Positions 1 to 12,931 of a stretch of DNA of 27,829 nt are shown here, piece by piece. Position 1 is the stretch's first letter, and each line of letters starts with the position of its first letter. Below the pieces are notes generated by a model that was not told the origin of the DNA, did not search any database, and saw only the letters and a program-made list of their open reading frames with translations. Location of the stretch: the NCBI GenBank assembly GCA_001799195.1, contig MGSU01000332.1, positions 10,431 through 38,259 of the forward strand. The letters are read 5' to 3'. This DNA comes from Deltaproteobacteria bacterium RIFOXYA12_FULL_61_11. Lineage in GTDB: Bacteria; Bdellovibrionota_F; JAHFAK01; YA12-FULL-61-11. A program made the translations under genes and the position numbers.

Positions 1-1
1 G

Positions 2-3000
2 AACAATAGCAGGATTCGTAAGAATTTCGGCCGTATCAAGCCGATCATGGAGACGCCCAACCTGATCGAGATCCAGAAGAAGAGCTATGCCGATTTCCTG
101 CAACTCGACAAGCGCCCGGAAGAGCGCGAGAACATCGGGTTGCAGCGCGTCTTCCATAGCGTTTTCCCGATCCGGGACTTCAACAAGACCTCCTCCCTGG
201 AGTTCGTATCGTACAGTTTGGACAAACCCAAGTACGATGTGGCGGAATCCCTCAAGCGCGGCATGACGTTCGCTGCTCCGCTGAAGGTCGTCATCCGGTT
301 GGTGGTCTGGGATATCAACGAAGACACCGGAGCGCAGAGCATCCGCGACGTCAAGGAACAGGAGATCTACTTCGGTGAGATCCCGATCATGACCGAGACC
401 GGGACCTTCATCGTCAACGGTACCGAACGAGTCGTCGTCAGCCAACTGCACCGCTCCCCGGGCGTCTTCTTCGATCACGACAAGGGCAAGTCGCACAGCA
501 GTGGCAAGCAACTCTACAACGCCAGGATTATTCCGTATCGCGGTTCGTGGATCGATTTCGAGTTCGACCACAAAGACATCGTCCATGTCCGCATCGATCG
601 CCGGCGCAAGTTCCCTGCAACCATTTTTCTCAAGGCGCTCGGTTATTCCGAGGAAGAGTTGCTCAACTTCTTCTATCTCTCGGAGCACGTCGTCCTCGAG
701 GATGACGGTACCCTGCGTAAGAGCATTGTCCCGGACTTGCTCGAAGGTCAGACCAATCAGATCGATATCGTCGATCAGGCCAGCGGCAAGGTCCTCTTCA
801 AGAAGGGAAAGAAGTTCACCCGCAAGACCTCGATCCCCCGGCTCCTGGAAGCTGGCCTCGAGTACATCCCGGTGCTGCCTGAAACCGTGATCGGTCAAGT
901 CGTCGCCTACGATGTGGTCGACGAGAGCACGGGCGAGGTCGTGGTCCAGTGCAACGAGGAACTCACCGAGGCCAAGATCGAAGAACTCAGGCAACGGGGG
1001 ATCCGCGAGTTCGACGTTTTCTACATCGACAATTACAACATCAGCTCGTCCTTCCGGGACACCTTGCTCATCGACAAGGTTTCCACCACGGCAGAAGCGG
1101 TGATGGACATCTACAAGCGGATGCGACCGGGCGAGCCCCCGACCATGGATATGGCCAGGCATTATCTCGAAAACCTGTGTTTCAACCCCGAGCGCTATGA
1201 CCTCTCGAAGGTCGGCCGTCTCAAGCTCAACCACAAGTTCGGCTTCGAGGATGTCCCTCTGGAGTTGCAGATCCTGCGCAAGGACGACATCCTTGCCGTG
1301 CTCAAGTACTTGCTAGAGCTCAAGGACGGCAAGCACGACATCGACGATATCGACCACCTCGGCAACCGCCGCGTGCGTTCGGTCGGCGAGTTGGTGGAGA
1401 ACCACTATCGCATCGGTCTGGTGAGGATGGAACGGGCGATCAAGGAGCGGATGACCCTCCAGGAGGTCGATACCCTGATGCCCCACGAGTTGGTCAATGC
1501 CAAGCCGGTGCAGGCAGTGGTCAAGGAGTTCTTTGGCAGCAGCCAACTCTCCCAGTTCATGGACCAGACAAATCCGCTCTCCGAGATCACCCACAAGCGC
1601 CGACTGAGCGCCCTCGGTCCCGGTGGTATGACCCGCGAACGAGCGGGTTTCGAAGTCCGCGATGTGCATTCCACCCATTACGGCCGAGTGTGCCCTATCG
1701 AAACCCCTGAAGGTCCGAACATCGGCCTCATCGCCTCGCTCTCGAGCTATGCCAGGGTCAATGACTACGGTTTCATCGAGACCCCCTACCGGACTGTCGA
1801 GAACGGACGACTCACCGACGAGGTCAAGTTCTACACCGCCCTCGACGAGGAAAAACACATCATCGCCCAGGCTAATGCCGAGGTGGACAAAGACGGCAAG
1901 TTCGTCGATGAATACATCTCCGCTCGCCGTAGGGGCGACTTCATCATGCCCCGGCCGGACGAGATCAGTCTGATGGACGTCTCTCCCAACCAACTCGTCA
2001 GTATTGCGGCTTCGCTCATCCCCTTCCTCGAGAACGACGATGCCAACAGGGCCCTGATGGGGTCGAACATGCAACGTCAGGCCGTACCCCTGCTCTCGAC
2101 CAGCGCCCCGCTGGTCGGCACCGGGGTCGAGCGCAAGGTCGTCCAAGATAGCGGCGTGACCGTTGTGGCTACCGAAGACGGAGTGGTGGAATCCGTCGAT
2201 GCCACGCGCATCGTCATCCGCGCGACCAGTTCCGAGAATGAAGGGCCTGGGGTACATATTTATAATCTATTGAAATACAAACGTTCAAATCAGAATACCT
2301 GCATCAACCAGAAGCCCATCGTGAAGAAAGGCGACGCGGTCAAGAAGGGGGATATCATCGCCGATGGTCCCGGCACCGATACCGGGGAGTTGGCCCTCGG
2401 CCGCAACGTCCTGGTCGCCTTCATGCCCTGGGGCGGGTACAATTTCGAAGATTCCATTCTCATGAGCGAGCGCATCACCAAGCGCGACATTTTCACCTCG
2501 ATCCACATCGAGGAATTCGAGTGTCTGGCCCGCGACACCAAGCTCGGCAAGGAGGAAATCACCCGCGACATCCCCAATGTCGGCGACGAGGCCATGCGCG
2601 ATGTCGATGAAACCGGTATTGTTCGGATCGGCGCCGAGGTCAAACCCGGGGACATCCTGGTGTGCAAGATCACTCCCAAGGGCGAGACCCAGCTCTCACC
2701 CGAGGAAAAATTGCTCCGGGCCATCTTCGGCGAGAAGGCGGGCGATGTCCGCGACACCTCGCTCCGGGTTCCTCCGGGTGTGGCGGGCACGATCATCGAT
2801 ACCGTGATCTACTCGCGGGAAGGAGTGGAGAAGGATGCCCGCACCCGAGAGATCGAGGAGCTAGAGATCCAAAAGTACATGAACGATATGGAGGACGAGA
2901 TCCGCATCATCAAGGAAGGGGCGTATGACCGCATTCGCGGTTTGCTGGTCGGTCAGACCACGGCCTCGCGGATCATCGACGAAGATACCGGGGAGGTTCT

Positions 3001-4111
3001 GCTCGAGGCCGGAGTCAAGCTCGACGCCAAGACCCTTCAACGCATCTCTCCCTCCCGCTTCTATCAGATCACCCTCGAGGACGGAGTCGACATCGAGGAG
3101 AAGATCAATCGCATCCTGATCCGCATGAACGAGAGCGTTAATGGGGTACGCACCGACTTTAACGAGAAGATCGACCGCTTGCAGCGCGGCGACGAGTTGC
3201 CGCCAGGGGTCATCAAGATGGTCAAGGTCTACGTCGCGACCAAACGCAAGTTGCAGGTCGGAGATAAAATGGCCGGTCGGCACGGCAACAAGGGAGTCGT
3301 GTCGATGATCCTGCCCGAGGAGAGCTTGCCCTTCATGGAAGATGGCACTCCCCTGGATCTCGTCCTCAACCCCCTCGGTGTACCCTCCCGAATGAACGTC
3401 GGTCAGATCCTCGAAACCCATCTCGGTTGGGCGGCGTATGGGCTCGGCCAGCAGATCCAGCGTTTCATCGACGAGAACTATTCGCCGGACAAGTTGAAGA
3501 AGTTCTTGTTGAAGGTCTACGAGGGAGATGCCAAGCTGCTCAAGGAAATCAAGGCCGCCGATGACGAGACCGTGCGCGCGTTGTGCCGTAAGCTCGCCGC
3601 CGGAGGCGTCCACATGGCCACGCCGGTCTTTGACGGTGCCAAGGAAGAGCAGATTTTCGATCTGCTCAAGACCAGCGGATTGCCGGACAGCGGCCAAACC
3701 AGGCTGCGCGACGGTCGGACCGGGGAGCTGTTCCATTTCCCGGTCACGGTCGGGATCATCTATATGCTCAAGTTGCATCACCTGGTGGACGACAAGATCC
3801 ATGCTCGTTCCATCGGACCCTATTCGCTGGTCACCCAGCAACCGCTCGGTGGTAAGGCCCAATTTGGCGGTCAGCGTCTCGGCGAAATGGAAGTGTGGGC
3901 CCTCGAGGCCTATGGCGCGGCTTACACCCTGCAGGAGTTCCTGACGGTCAAGTCCGATGACATCTATGGTAGGACCAAGATGTACGAGACTATCGTCAAG
4001 GGAGAGACAAATACCACCATCGGTCTGCCGGAATCTTTCAACGTCTTGGTCAAGGAACTCAAGAGCCTCGCCCTCGACGTGGATCTGATCGAGACCAACC
4101 CCAGTCACTAA
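2..4111 (+). CDS. rpoB: RNA polymerase beta subunit, 5' end missing
   Basis: Beta subunit of DNA-dependent RNA polymerase, forming the catalytic core with the product of the next gene. An in-frame ATG exists at 47, but the frame is open to the window edge and the residues before it (RIRKNFGRI) match the conserved RpoB N-terminus, so the true start lies a few codons outside the window. About 1370 residues are visible, similar to the long proteobacterial-type RpoB (E. coli 1342). The rifampicin region (1535-1627) is intact, with Asp, His and Ser at the positions equivalent to E. coli 516, 526 and 531, which predicts a rifampicin-sensitive enzyme. Later hallmarks are the [10 protein letters not shown] motif and the C-terminal [20 protein letters not shown] block. 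It ends 25 bases before rpoC. A short AT-rich synonymous stretch lies at about 2252-2300. Identification is certain. Confidence 0.98.
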   Translation, partial: NNSRIRKNFGRIKPIMETPNLIEIQKKSYADFLQLDKRPEERENIGLQRVFHSVFPIRDFNKTSSLEFVSYSLDKPKYDVAESLKRGMTFAAPLKVVIRLVVWDINEDTGAQSIRDVKEQEIYFGEIPIMTETGTFIVNGTERVVVSQLHRSPGVFFDHDKGKSHSSGKQLYNARIIPYRGSWIDFEFDHKDIVHVRIDRRRKFPATIFLKALGYSEEELLNFFYLSEHVVLEDDGTLRKSIVPDLLEGQTNQIDIVDQASGKVLFKKGKKFTRKTSIPRLLEAGLEYIPVLPETVIGQVVAYDVVDESTGEVVVQCNEELTEAKIEELRQRGIREFDVFYIDNYNISSSFRDTLLIDKVSTTAEAVMDIYKRMRPGEPPTMDMARHYLENLCFNPERYDLSKVGRLKLNHKFGFEDVPLELQILRKDDILAVLKYLLELKDGKHDIDDIDHLGNRRVRSVGELVENHYRIGLVRMERAIKERMTLQEVDTLMPHELVNAKPVQAVVKEFFGSSQLSQFMDQTNPLSEITHKRRLSALGPGGMTRERAGFEVRDVHSTHYGRVCPIETPEGPNIGLIASLSSYARVNDYGFIETPYRTVENGRLTDEVKFYTALDEEKHIIAQANAEVDKDGKFVDEYISARRRGDFIMPRPDEISLMDVSPNQLVSIAASLIPFLENDDANRALMGSNMQRQAVPLLSTSAPLVGTGVERKVVQDSGVTVVATEDGVVESVDATRIVIRATSSENEGPGVHIYNLLKYKRSNQNTCINQKPIVKKGDAVKKGDIIADGPGTDTGELALGRNVLVAFMPWGGYNFEDSILMSERITKRDIFTSIHIEEFECLARDTKLGKEEITRDIPNVGDEAMRDVDETGIVRIGAEVKPGDILVCKITPKGETQLSPEEKLLRAIFGEKAGDVRDTSLRVPPGVAGTIIDTVIYSREGVEKDARTREIEELEIQKYMNDMEDEIRIIKEGAYDRIRGLLVGQTTASRIIDEDTGEVLLEAGVKLDAKTLQRISPSRFYQITLEDGVDIEEKINRILIRMNESVNGVRTDFNEKIDRLQRGDELPPGVIKMVKVYVATKRKLQVGDKMAGRHGNKGVVSMILPEESLPFMEDGTPLDLVLNPLGVPSRMNVGQILETHLGWAAYGLGQQIQRFIDENYSPDKLKKFLLKVYEGDAKLLKEIKAADDETVRALCRKLAAGGVHMATPVFDGAKEEQIFDLLKTSGLPDSGQTRLRDGRTGELFHFPVTVGIIYMLKLHHLVDDKIHARSIGPYSLVTQQPLGGKAQFGGQRLGEMEVWALEAYGAAYTLQEFLTVKSDDIYGRTKMYETIVKGETNTTIGLPESFNVLVKELKSLALDVDLIETNPSH

Positions 4112-4136
4112 TTCCCGGCGGGATCAGGAGGAGACA

Positions 4137-8363
<4,227 letters not shown>

Positions 8364-8479
8364 ACCTCCGCCGATTTCAAACCTTAAGTACGAGCAGTGC
8401 TCAAGGGCTTCGCGTGCAACAAAACGGTTATCATATTGTAATAATAGTAAAATAACCAGTTCGTTGAGGCGAAGGGACA

Positions 8480-8508
8480 TTGACCTTTCGGTTACCCACA
8501 GGTATGAG
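8480..8508 (+). promoter_or_regulatory. Sigma-70-like promoter for the dehydrogenase gene
   Basis: TTGACC (8480-8485) and TATGAG (8503-8508) are separated by exactly 17 bases, close to the TTGACA/TATAAT consensus. This would start transcription near 8515 and leave a leader of about 50 bases before the ATG at 8565. The 201-base gap after rpoC also holds an AT-rich patch (about 8420-8458) that includes the inverted pair GGTTAT/ATAACC, which is too short and too widely spaced to call a terminator. Prediction by consensus match only. Confidence 0.45.
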
Positions 8509-8564
8509 AGAACGAGTAGGGCTGCTGAGTGGCCCGAGGACGTATGCACAACAAAGGGGGTCCC

Positions 8565-9509
8565 ATGAGCAGGAAAGTTCTCATTGCCGACAAGGTCCCT
8601 GAGTGGTTCCTGGGCCGTTTGCGCGAAGCCGGATTGGAAGTTTCTTTCCAACCGAAACTCGGCGAGGCCGAGCTCCCAACTGCTGTAGATGGCATAGAGG
8701 TTCTCGTGGTCCGTTCGACCAAGGTTAGCGCAGCCGCCATAGAGGCCGCCTCGAAATTGGCCCTAATCGTCCGGGCAGGTTCTGGCTACAACACCATAGC
8801 GGTTGACGCTGCAACGGCCCACAGGGTTGCAGTGTCCAATTGCCCGGGTAAGAACGCAGTGGCAGTGGCCGAGTTGGCCATGGGGTTACTCCTTACCCTC
8901 GACCGCCGTATCCCTGACAATGTTTCAGATTTCCGCAGTGGTACCTGGAACAAAGCAGAGTATTCCAAAGCCGAGGGACTGTATGGTAAGACGCTCGGCA
9001 TCCTTGGGATGGGGAACATCGGCAAAGAAGTTGCACGTAGGGCTAGGGCCTTTGGAATGAAGGTCTGTGCCTATGACGTTGTGACCGTCAACGAACCGGG
9101 GGTCGAAATGCTGAAAAGCGTCGAGGCCGTGGTTGTGGCCGCCGACGCACTCACCGTGCACCTCCCTGCAGGACCCACGACCAAGGGGTTGTTCAACACC
9201 GCCATGTTCGATCGGATGAAGCCGGGGATGCTCTTCATCAACACCTCTAGACATGATGTGGTCGATGAAGCAGCCCTGCTCGCCGCGGTCGAGAAGAAGG
9301 GTTTGCGGGCAGCCGTGGATGTATTTAAAGGCGAGCCGGAGCAGAAGAATGGTGCAGTTACCTCGCCGCTCGCGAATTGTCGTGGTATTTATGTAACCCA
9401 CCACATTGGTGCTTCCACCGAACAGGCTCAGAATGCAGTGGCCGAGGAGGCCCTGCGCATCATCCTGACCTGGTATCGCGAAGGTACGGTCCCTAACCGG
9501 GTTAACTGA
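8565..9509 (+). CDS. D-2-hydroxyacid dehydrogenase, SerA-like (3-phosphoglycerate dehydrogenase family)
   Basis: NAD-dependent D-isomer-specific 2-hydroxyacid dehydrogenase of 314 residues. The likely substrate is 3-phosphoglycerate (first step of serine synthesis), but glyoxylate/hydroxypyruvate-type substrates cannot be excluded. The start at 8565 is preferred over in-frame GTG 8529 and ATG 8544 because AAAGGGGG (8553-8560) sits just before it and the protein then begins MSRKVLIADK, as family members do. Visible motifs are the substrate-loop RAGSGYN (70-76), the NAD-binding GMGNIG (149-153 region), catalytic Arg229 (NTSRHDVVDE), Glu257 in KGEPEQ, and catalytic His280 in THHIGAST. The NTSRH sequence differs from the usual N-[TS]-[AS]-R-G. 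There is no ACT or regulatory C-terminal domain, so this is the short form. Its 3' end overlaps the convergent acetyltransferase by 8 bases. Confidence 0.85.
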   Translation: MSRKVLIADKVPEWFLGRLREAGLEVSFQPKLGEAELPTAVDGIEVLVVRSTKVSAAAIEAASKLALIVRAGSGYNTIAVDAATAHRVAVSNCPGKNAVAVAELAMGLLLTLDRRIPDNVSDFRSGTWNKAEYSKAEGLYGKTLGILGMGNIGKEVARRARAFGMKVCAYDVVTVNEPGVEMLKSVEAVVVAADALTVHLPAGPTTKGLFNTAMFDRMKPGMLFINTSRHDVVDEAALLAAVEKKGLRAAVDVFKGEPEQKNGAVTSPLANCRGIYVTHHIGASTEQAQNAVAEEALRIILTWYREGTVPNRVN

Positions 9510-9972
9510 AAGTCGTCTCCACTAAATCCATGGCCAGGAAACGGAGCATTACGATGGCATCCTCGCCGTCGGGGTAGTAGCTGCGGCGCCGTTGTACGGA
9601 ACGGAAACCGTATTTCGTGTACAAGGCTTGTGCAGGACGGTTCGAGGCCCGGACCTCGAGGATCAGGGAAATTGCCTTCCGGGTTTTTGCAACCTCGAGG
9701 AGGTCGAGCAGCATGGTGCTGCCAAAACCCTTTCGGAGGTCCTGCACCGCCACTGCAATATCGAGCAGGTGGAGTTCGTCGTAGAGGAAGCGGGCGAAAT
9801 AGAAGCCCAGTAATCTTCCGCTTTCATCAAACAGGCCTTTGCAGAAGGCTTCGGTTTGGGTCAATTCGTCCTCGAAACTCTCGCGACTCCACGGGGTGGA
9901 GGTTGCCGAAGCCTCTATCCGGCAGACCTGATCCAGGTCAGCAGAGTTAAGGTTTCGTAGAGAGGTGGACAT
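9502..9972 (-). CDS. rimI: GNAT acetyltransferase, RimI-like (ribosomal protein/protein N-alanine acetyltransferase)
   Basis: GNAT-fold N-acetyltransferase of 156 residues, the usual RimI length (about 150). The acetyl-CoA loop is seen as VQDLRKGFGSTMLLDLLE, matching the Q/R-x-x-G-x-G/A pattern. The C-terminal signature EVRASNRPAQALYTKYGF followed by RRRSYYPDGEDAIVM is characteristic of RimI, which acetylates the N-terminal alanine of ribosomal protein S18. It is the last gene of the minus-strand operon, and its start overlaps the end of the SurA-like gene by 26 bases, indicating translational coupling. No tsaB or tsaD, which often neighbour rimI, is present here. The gene symbol rests on motif similarity; another protein target is possible. 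Confidence 0.8.
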   Translation of the reverse strand: MSTSLRNLNSADLDQVCRIEASATSTPWSRESFEDELTQTEAFCKGLFDESGRLLGFYFARFLYDELHLLDIAVAVQDLRKGFGSTMLLDLLEVAKTRKAISLILEVRASNRPAQALYTKYGFRSVQRRRSYYPDGEDAIVMLRFLAMDLVETTFS

Positions 9973-10654
9973 CGAGTGACAGTAAAGTTACCGGGGTGCG
10001 TTCGCGCAAGCGAGCCAACCACGTCTGCAATCTCGTTTTGCGCTTTTCGGCCACGAGAGCGGCCTGCACAGAGGGACGTACTTCCTCGAAACTCCGATTT
10101 CCATACATGCCGCGGTTTTTTTGGTAGTGATGACGCAGCTCTGCTTCTCTGGAGGTTAACTCGGGTCCTAGGGTGAGGTCGAGGTATTCTTGTACCATCA
10201 GTTTGGCGCGTAAGCGTGCGAGCAGCTCGGAGGGGGTCAGACCGAGGGCGGTGAGAAGAGGCTGTACGTGCGCGAGGGTGAGGCGCTCGCGTTCGAAGGT
10301 TGCAAGAGATGCACCATGCTTGTGGTTGATTGCTTCCTCAGAGACCAGTTGTAGGATCTGTACGTCGGCCAGAACCAGGCGTTCGACTACCAGATTGGAC
10401 AACACCGTTTGGAATTGTTGCTCGGAGAGCGTGCGTACCTCGTCGAGCTCGAAGGGGGCTGGAGAAATCCTCAAACGCTCGAGGAGAGCGTCCAGGTGGA
10501 CATCGAACACGGTCACATATTCGTCGCCGACCTTGGCCACGAGCGCGTTGACCAGCTTTGGTGGAGTCGTCTCGGAGGGAGGACTCTCGAGGCTCAGGGG
10601 TACAGGACTCCCGGAGAGCGCGAATAGTCCTAGGAAGATCGCGAGGAGGGGCAT
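9947..10654 (-). CDS. SurA-like periplasmic chaperone without a PPIase domain
   Basis: Protein of 235 residues with a short hydrophobic N-terminus (MPLLAIFLGLFALSGSPVPL) that looks like a signal peptide. The rest resembles the SurA/PrsA N-terminal chaperone domain: an early VNALVAKVGDEYVTVFDVHLDALL block, helices ending in VVERLVLADVQILQL, then a LMVQEYLDLTLGPELTSREAELRHHY segment, as in family members where Tyr and the ELR/ELRHHYQKNR stretch lead into the last helix. SurA assists folding of outer-membrane proteins. No parvulin PPIase domain is seen, so the protein is only the chaperone module. It starts 5 bases after the preceding membrane-protein gene and overlaps rimI, so it is part of the operon. 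Inferred role: folding or assembly of periplasmic partners, perhaps including the FN3 protein encoded upstream. Confidence 0.65.
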   Translation of the reverse strand: MPLLAIFLGLFALSGSPVPLSLESPPSETTPPKLVNALVAKVGDEYVTVFDVHLDALLERLRISPAPFELDEVRTLSEQQFQTVLSNLVVERLVLADVQILQLVSEEAINHKHGASLATFERERLTLAHVQPLLTALGLTPSELLARLRAKLMVQEYLDLTLGPELTSREAELRHHYQKNRGMYGNRSFEEVRPSVQAALVAEKRKTRLQTWLARLRERTPVTLLSLDVHLSTKP

Positions 10655-10659
10655 TGCTC

Positions 10660-11313
10660 TCAGAACCGTGCAAAGGTGCCCAAGATCCAGTCGTTGAGCA
10701 AGAAATTGAAACGTCCGATGAGTAGGGAAATACGTGCCATGACCGTGTAACCAAAGGCAGCGCCGAAGGAAACCATCAGGAACCAGGTACCCAACACTGA
10801 GACCTTTGCGAACACCTGCGAGGAGAGTTCACCTTCTTTTACCTCTTTGGAGAAGAAAAAGTAGACTAATACGGCGAGGACCCCGATCAGAATAATAAGG
10901 TCGGTGTGGAAGAATTTGGCCGAGAATTGGTTCAAGGGCAGGATCGTCGATTGGATTTGGGGTAGGACTTCGCCATGGAGTTTGAGGATCATGTTGTAGC
11001 CCGCGTAGTAGCCGACATAGGCGGCCAGCGAGTATTTGCCCAACCAAGCCAAGGATTTTTTATAACGGGCATAGAGTAATATCCCCATCGCCGTGGGGAT
11101 GAGCAAGTGGAGGTTCCCACTGAAGTCCTGCCGCAATGGTTCGAGGAGATTGGGACGCAACGTATTGCCCAACTCATTACCGATGTAGTAGCCCAGCGAA
11201 ATGCCGGCGAAGAGTGCTTCGGTAAAGCGGAAGTAGGGATTGTCCTTGTAGAGGAAGCTGAATAATCCCAGGGTCAGCAGTGCTGCGACCCACACGCCGA
11301 CGAGATCATCCAT
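10660..11313 (-). CDS. Conserved six-helix membrane protein of unknown function (DUF6754-cluster)
   Basis: Integral membrane protein of 217 residues. By eye there are about six hydrophobic segments, near residues 4-22, 29-46, 68-83, 92-110, 138-155 and 168-196. Notable sequences are FRFTEALFAGISLGYYIG, a Pro-containing helix LLIPTAMGILLYARYKK, and LGKYSLAAYVGYYAGY; glycine and tyrosine are frequent within the helices. I do not recognise an enzymatic motif or transporter signature. It lies 3 bases from the upstream gene and 5 bases from the downstream gene, so it is surely co-expressed. From memory, proteins like this sit beside DUF6754 proteins in other genomes. A structural or channel-like role in one complex with the three upstream products is inference. 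Confidence 0.7.
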   Translation of the reverse strand: MDDLVGVWVAALLTLGLFSFLYKDNPYFRFTEALFAGISLGYYIGNELGNTLRPNLLEPLRQDFSGNLHLLIPTAMGILLYARYKKSLAWLGKYSLAAYVGYYAGYNMILKLHGEVLPQIQSTILPLNQFSAKFFHTDLIILIGVLAVLVYFFFSKEVKEGELSSQVFAKVSVLGTWFLMVSFGAAFGYTVMARISLLIGRFNFLLNDWILGTFARF

Positions 11314-11316
11314 GAC

Positions 11317-12216
11317 TCACTCCTCCGAATGATGCGGACGCTTCCTGGATCTGAAGTAGGCCAGGTTGCCGAGCACGATGAATGCGATGATGATCAGATG
11401 CACCACGGACTGTACGTCCATACCTTTAATCGCGGTGTAACCACCACCCGCGCCCGGGCCGTTGAGTCGCTCGTAGATGCGGCGGAGTGCGGGGTAGCCG
11501 TCCATGACGAGTTTCTCATATTCGGAGGCGGCTTTGAGACCGCCCATCAGGCCGAGCATGTTTCCTGAACGGAGGTAGGCATAGTACTTGGGCGCAGAGA
11601 CCGCGGTGCAACCCACGGCGACGGGTAGGCCGTACTGAGCATTGACCAAGTTGGCCCACCACTCGCCGATGATGCCGGTCGCGATAGAAACAGCAAGTTT
11701 CAAATCTTTGTAACTCTTTATTTTTTGCATCATTGGTAGGTCTGCAATGGGTCGTTTGGCGAGGTCCATAGGGAAGATGGTATGCAGGTCCTGACCCATG
11801 GCTTTGAGCACTGCGATACCACCCGATTTATAACCGAGGTTGACGTAGTCTTTTCCATAGGTGAGTTCGGGGAACTCTTTGGCAACCCTGTCCAAACTGA
11901 GTTGGGACATGGTCACGCCGCCCAAGGGGTAAAGAGCAATGACCACCAGCTTGATCCCGCGAGCCAGGATGTGCCGCATCACCGCTTCGGCCATGGGGTC
12001 GTTCTCGGGACCGGTCGAGGGGCCATAGTCGAAGGAGACGATGACGGCATCTTCGGGACCGAGTTTTTCGATATAGTCATAGATGTTGCGGACCGGAGGG
12101 GTGATCGTGACGGGCAGGTTCAACGGATAGATCAGCGGAAGCAGGGCGCCCACACCGACTATCAGATAGATCCACCGGCGGTCGAGGTCCTCGAGCCGAT
12201 CGAGCAGGGCTTTCAT
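11317..12216 (-). CDS. Membrane-anchored alpha/beta protein of unknown function (DUF6754-cluster)
   Basis: Protein of 299 residues with one hydrophobic helix at each end (about 17-35 and 273-290) around a soluble domain of some 235 residues. The N-terminus (MKALLDRLEDLDRRW) and the C-terminal YFRSRKRPHHSEE are basic, so by the positive-inside rule both ends are cytoplasmic and the central domain is periplasmic. That domain has alternating strands and helices (DAVIVSFDYGPSTGPEND, IKLVVIALYPLGG) and a conserved-looking block VGCTAVSAPKYYAYLRSG followed by LGLMGGLKAASEYEKLV. I cannot assign it to a named enzyme family. It is separated by 3 bases from each neighbour. The domain has a loose resemblance to the C-terminal domain of the FN3/DUF6754-like protein (see findings). 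Confidence 0.7.
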   Translation of the reverse strand: MKALLDRLEDLDRRWIYLIVGVGALLPLIYPLNLPVTITPPVRNIYDYIEKLGPEDAVIVSFDYGPSTGPENDPMAEAVMRHILARGIKLVVIALYPLGGVTMSQLSLDRVAKEFPELTYGKDYVNLGYKSGGIAVLKAMGQDLHTIFPMDLAKRPIADLPMMQKIKSYKDLKLAVSIATGIIGEWWANLVNAQYGLPVAVGCTAVSAPKYYAYLRSGNMLGLMGGLKAASEYEKLVMDGYPALRRIYERLNGPGAGGGYTAIKGMDVQSVVHLIIIAFIVLGNLAYFRSRKRPHHSEE

Positions 12217-12219
12217 GGC

Positions 12220-12912
12220 TCAGTCCTCCTGTTCCTTGCCCATATACGACCGCTCGATCCCAAGCAATACTTTCAAAGCCATCGAGGCCGCGCCGAGAGC
12301 CGCACCGATCATGATAGCCCGTTGCGCCGCGGCATTGGGACAGTCCATCAACCACTCGGTGATGCCGGAGAAGGTATTTTCCGCTCCGGGAAGCCAAGAG
12401 AAGATCATGTCCCCGAAGGGTACCCTGCCCAGCATGACGAAGACTCCGGCGATGAGCAGCAGCGTAGCCGAGAGGTTGCGGGCGCGGAAGGCGCGGTAGG
12501 CTGCAGAGGCGACGTAGAAGGAGAGCAGGGCGAACATGGTGGATTGCAAGGGGATGAACATGTGTGTTGCCATCCAGTGGAAGGGAGTGGCCGAGCCGTC
12601 GGGTCGTAAATTGGTCCCTCCGAAGGTATCCCAGATAGCTCCAGTAAAACCGAAGAAGCCCATCGAGAACAAGCCGGCCAGGAGGACCACTGCATAGAAC
12701 CACCCCTGTTCGCGCCGCTTGATCTTGGTCCACGAGTTCTGAACCACATTGACGATGCCGAGAAGGATGGCAAAAACGTAGATGATTGGCATCCAGGTGT
12801 CATTGAGAGCTTTGCTCGGCGCTGTGACCCATTCCACGTTGACGAAATGGGCGACGATGGGGATGGTGCCGAAGAAGAAGCACAGGACGAGGGGAAACTT
12901 GTATTTATTCAT
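12220..12912 (-). CDS. Six-helix membrane protein of unknown function (DUF6754-cluster)
   Basis: Integral membrane protein of 230 residues with about six hydrophobic segments, near 5-24, 42-59, 70-90, 112-138, 146-161 and 197-214. The N-terminus MNKYKFPLVLCFFFGTIPIV suggests an uncleaved first helix rather than a signal peptide. The loop between helices 3 and 4 (WDTFGGTNLRPDGSATPFHW) and HMFIPLQSTMFALLSFYVAS are distinctive, but I do not link them to a named family. It is the second gene of the operon, 19 bases after the FN3/DUF6754-like gene and 3 bases before the next. Function unknown; a subunit of a shared membrane complex is the simplest inference from gene order. Confidence 0.7.
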   Translation of the reverse strand: MNKYKFPLVLCFFFGTIPIVAHFVNVEWVTAPSKALNDTWMPIIYVFAILLGIVNVVQNSWTKIKRREQGWFYAVVLLAGLFSMGFFGFTGAIWDTFGGTNLRPDGSATPFHWMATHMFIPLQSTMFALLSFYVASAAYRAFRARNLSATLLLIAGVFVMLGRVPFGDMIFSWLPGAENTFSGITEWLMDCPNAAAQRAIMIGAALGAASMALKVLLGIERSYMGKEQED

Positions 12913-12931
12913 CGCGCCCTCCGGACGGTTC

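Noticed and set aside
1313-2257. A 314-codon minus-strand frame inside rpoB, and a similar one at 2861-4108
   Set aside because: Both are antisense shadows of rpoB with no ribosome site or protein-like hydrophobic pattern.
8388-8400. Short palindrome GAGCAGTGCTC after rpoC considered as a terminator
   Set aside because: The stem is five bases with a one-base loop and no T-run follows.
11782-12609. A 275-codon plus-strand frame across two membrane-protein genes
   Set aside because: Antisense to clearly hydrophobic, operon-arranged genes; the composition is that of a shadow.
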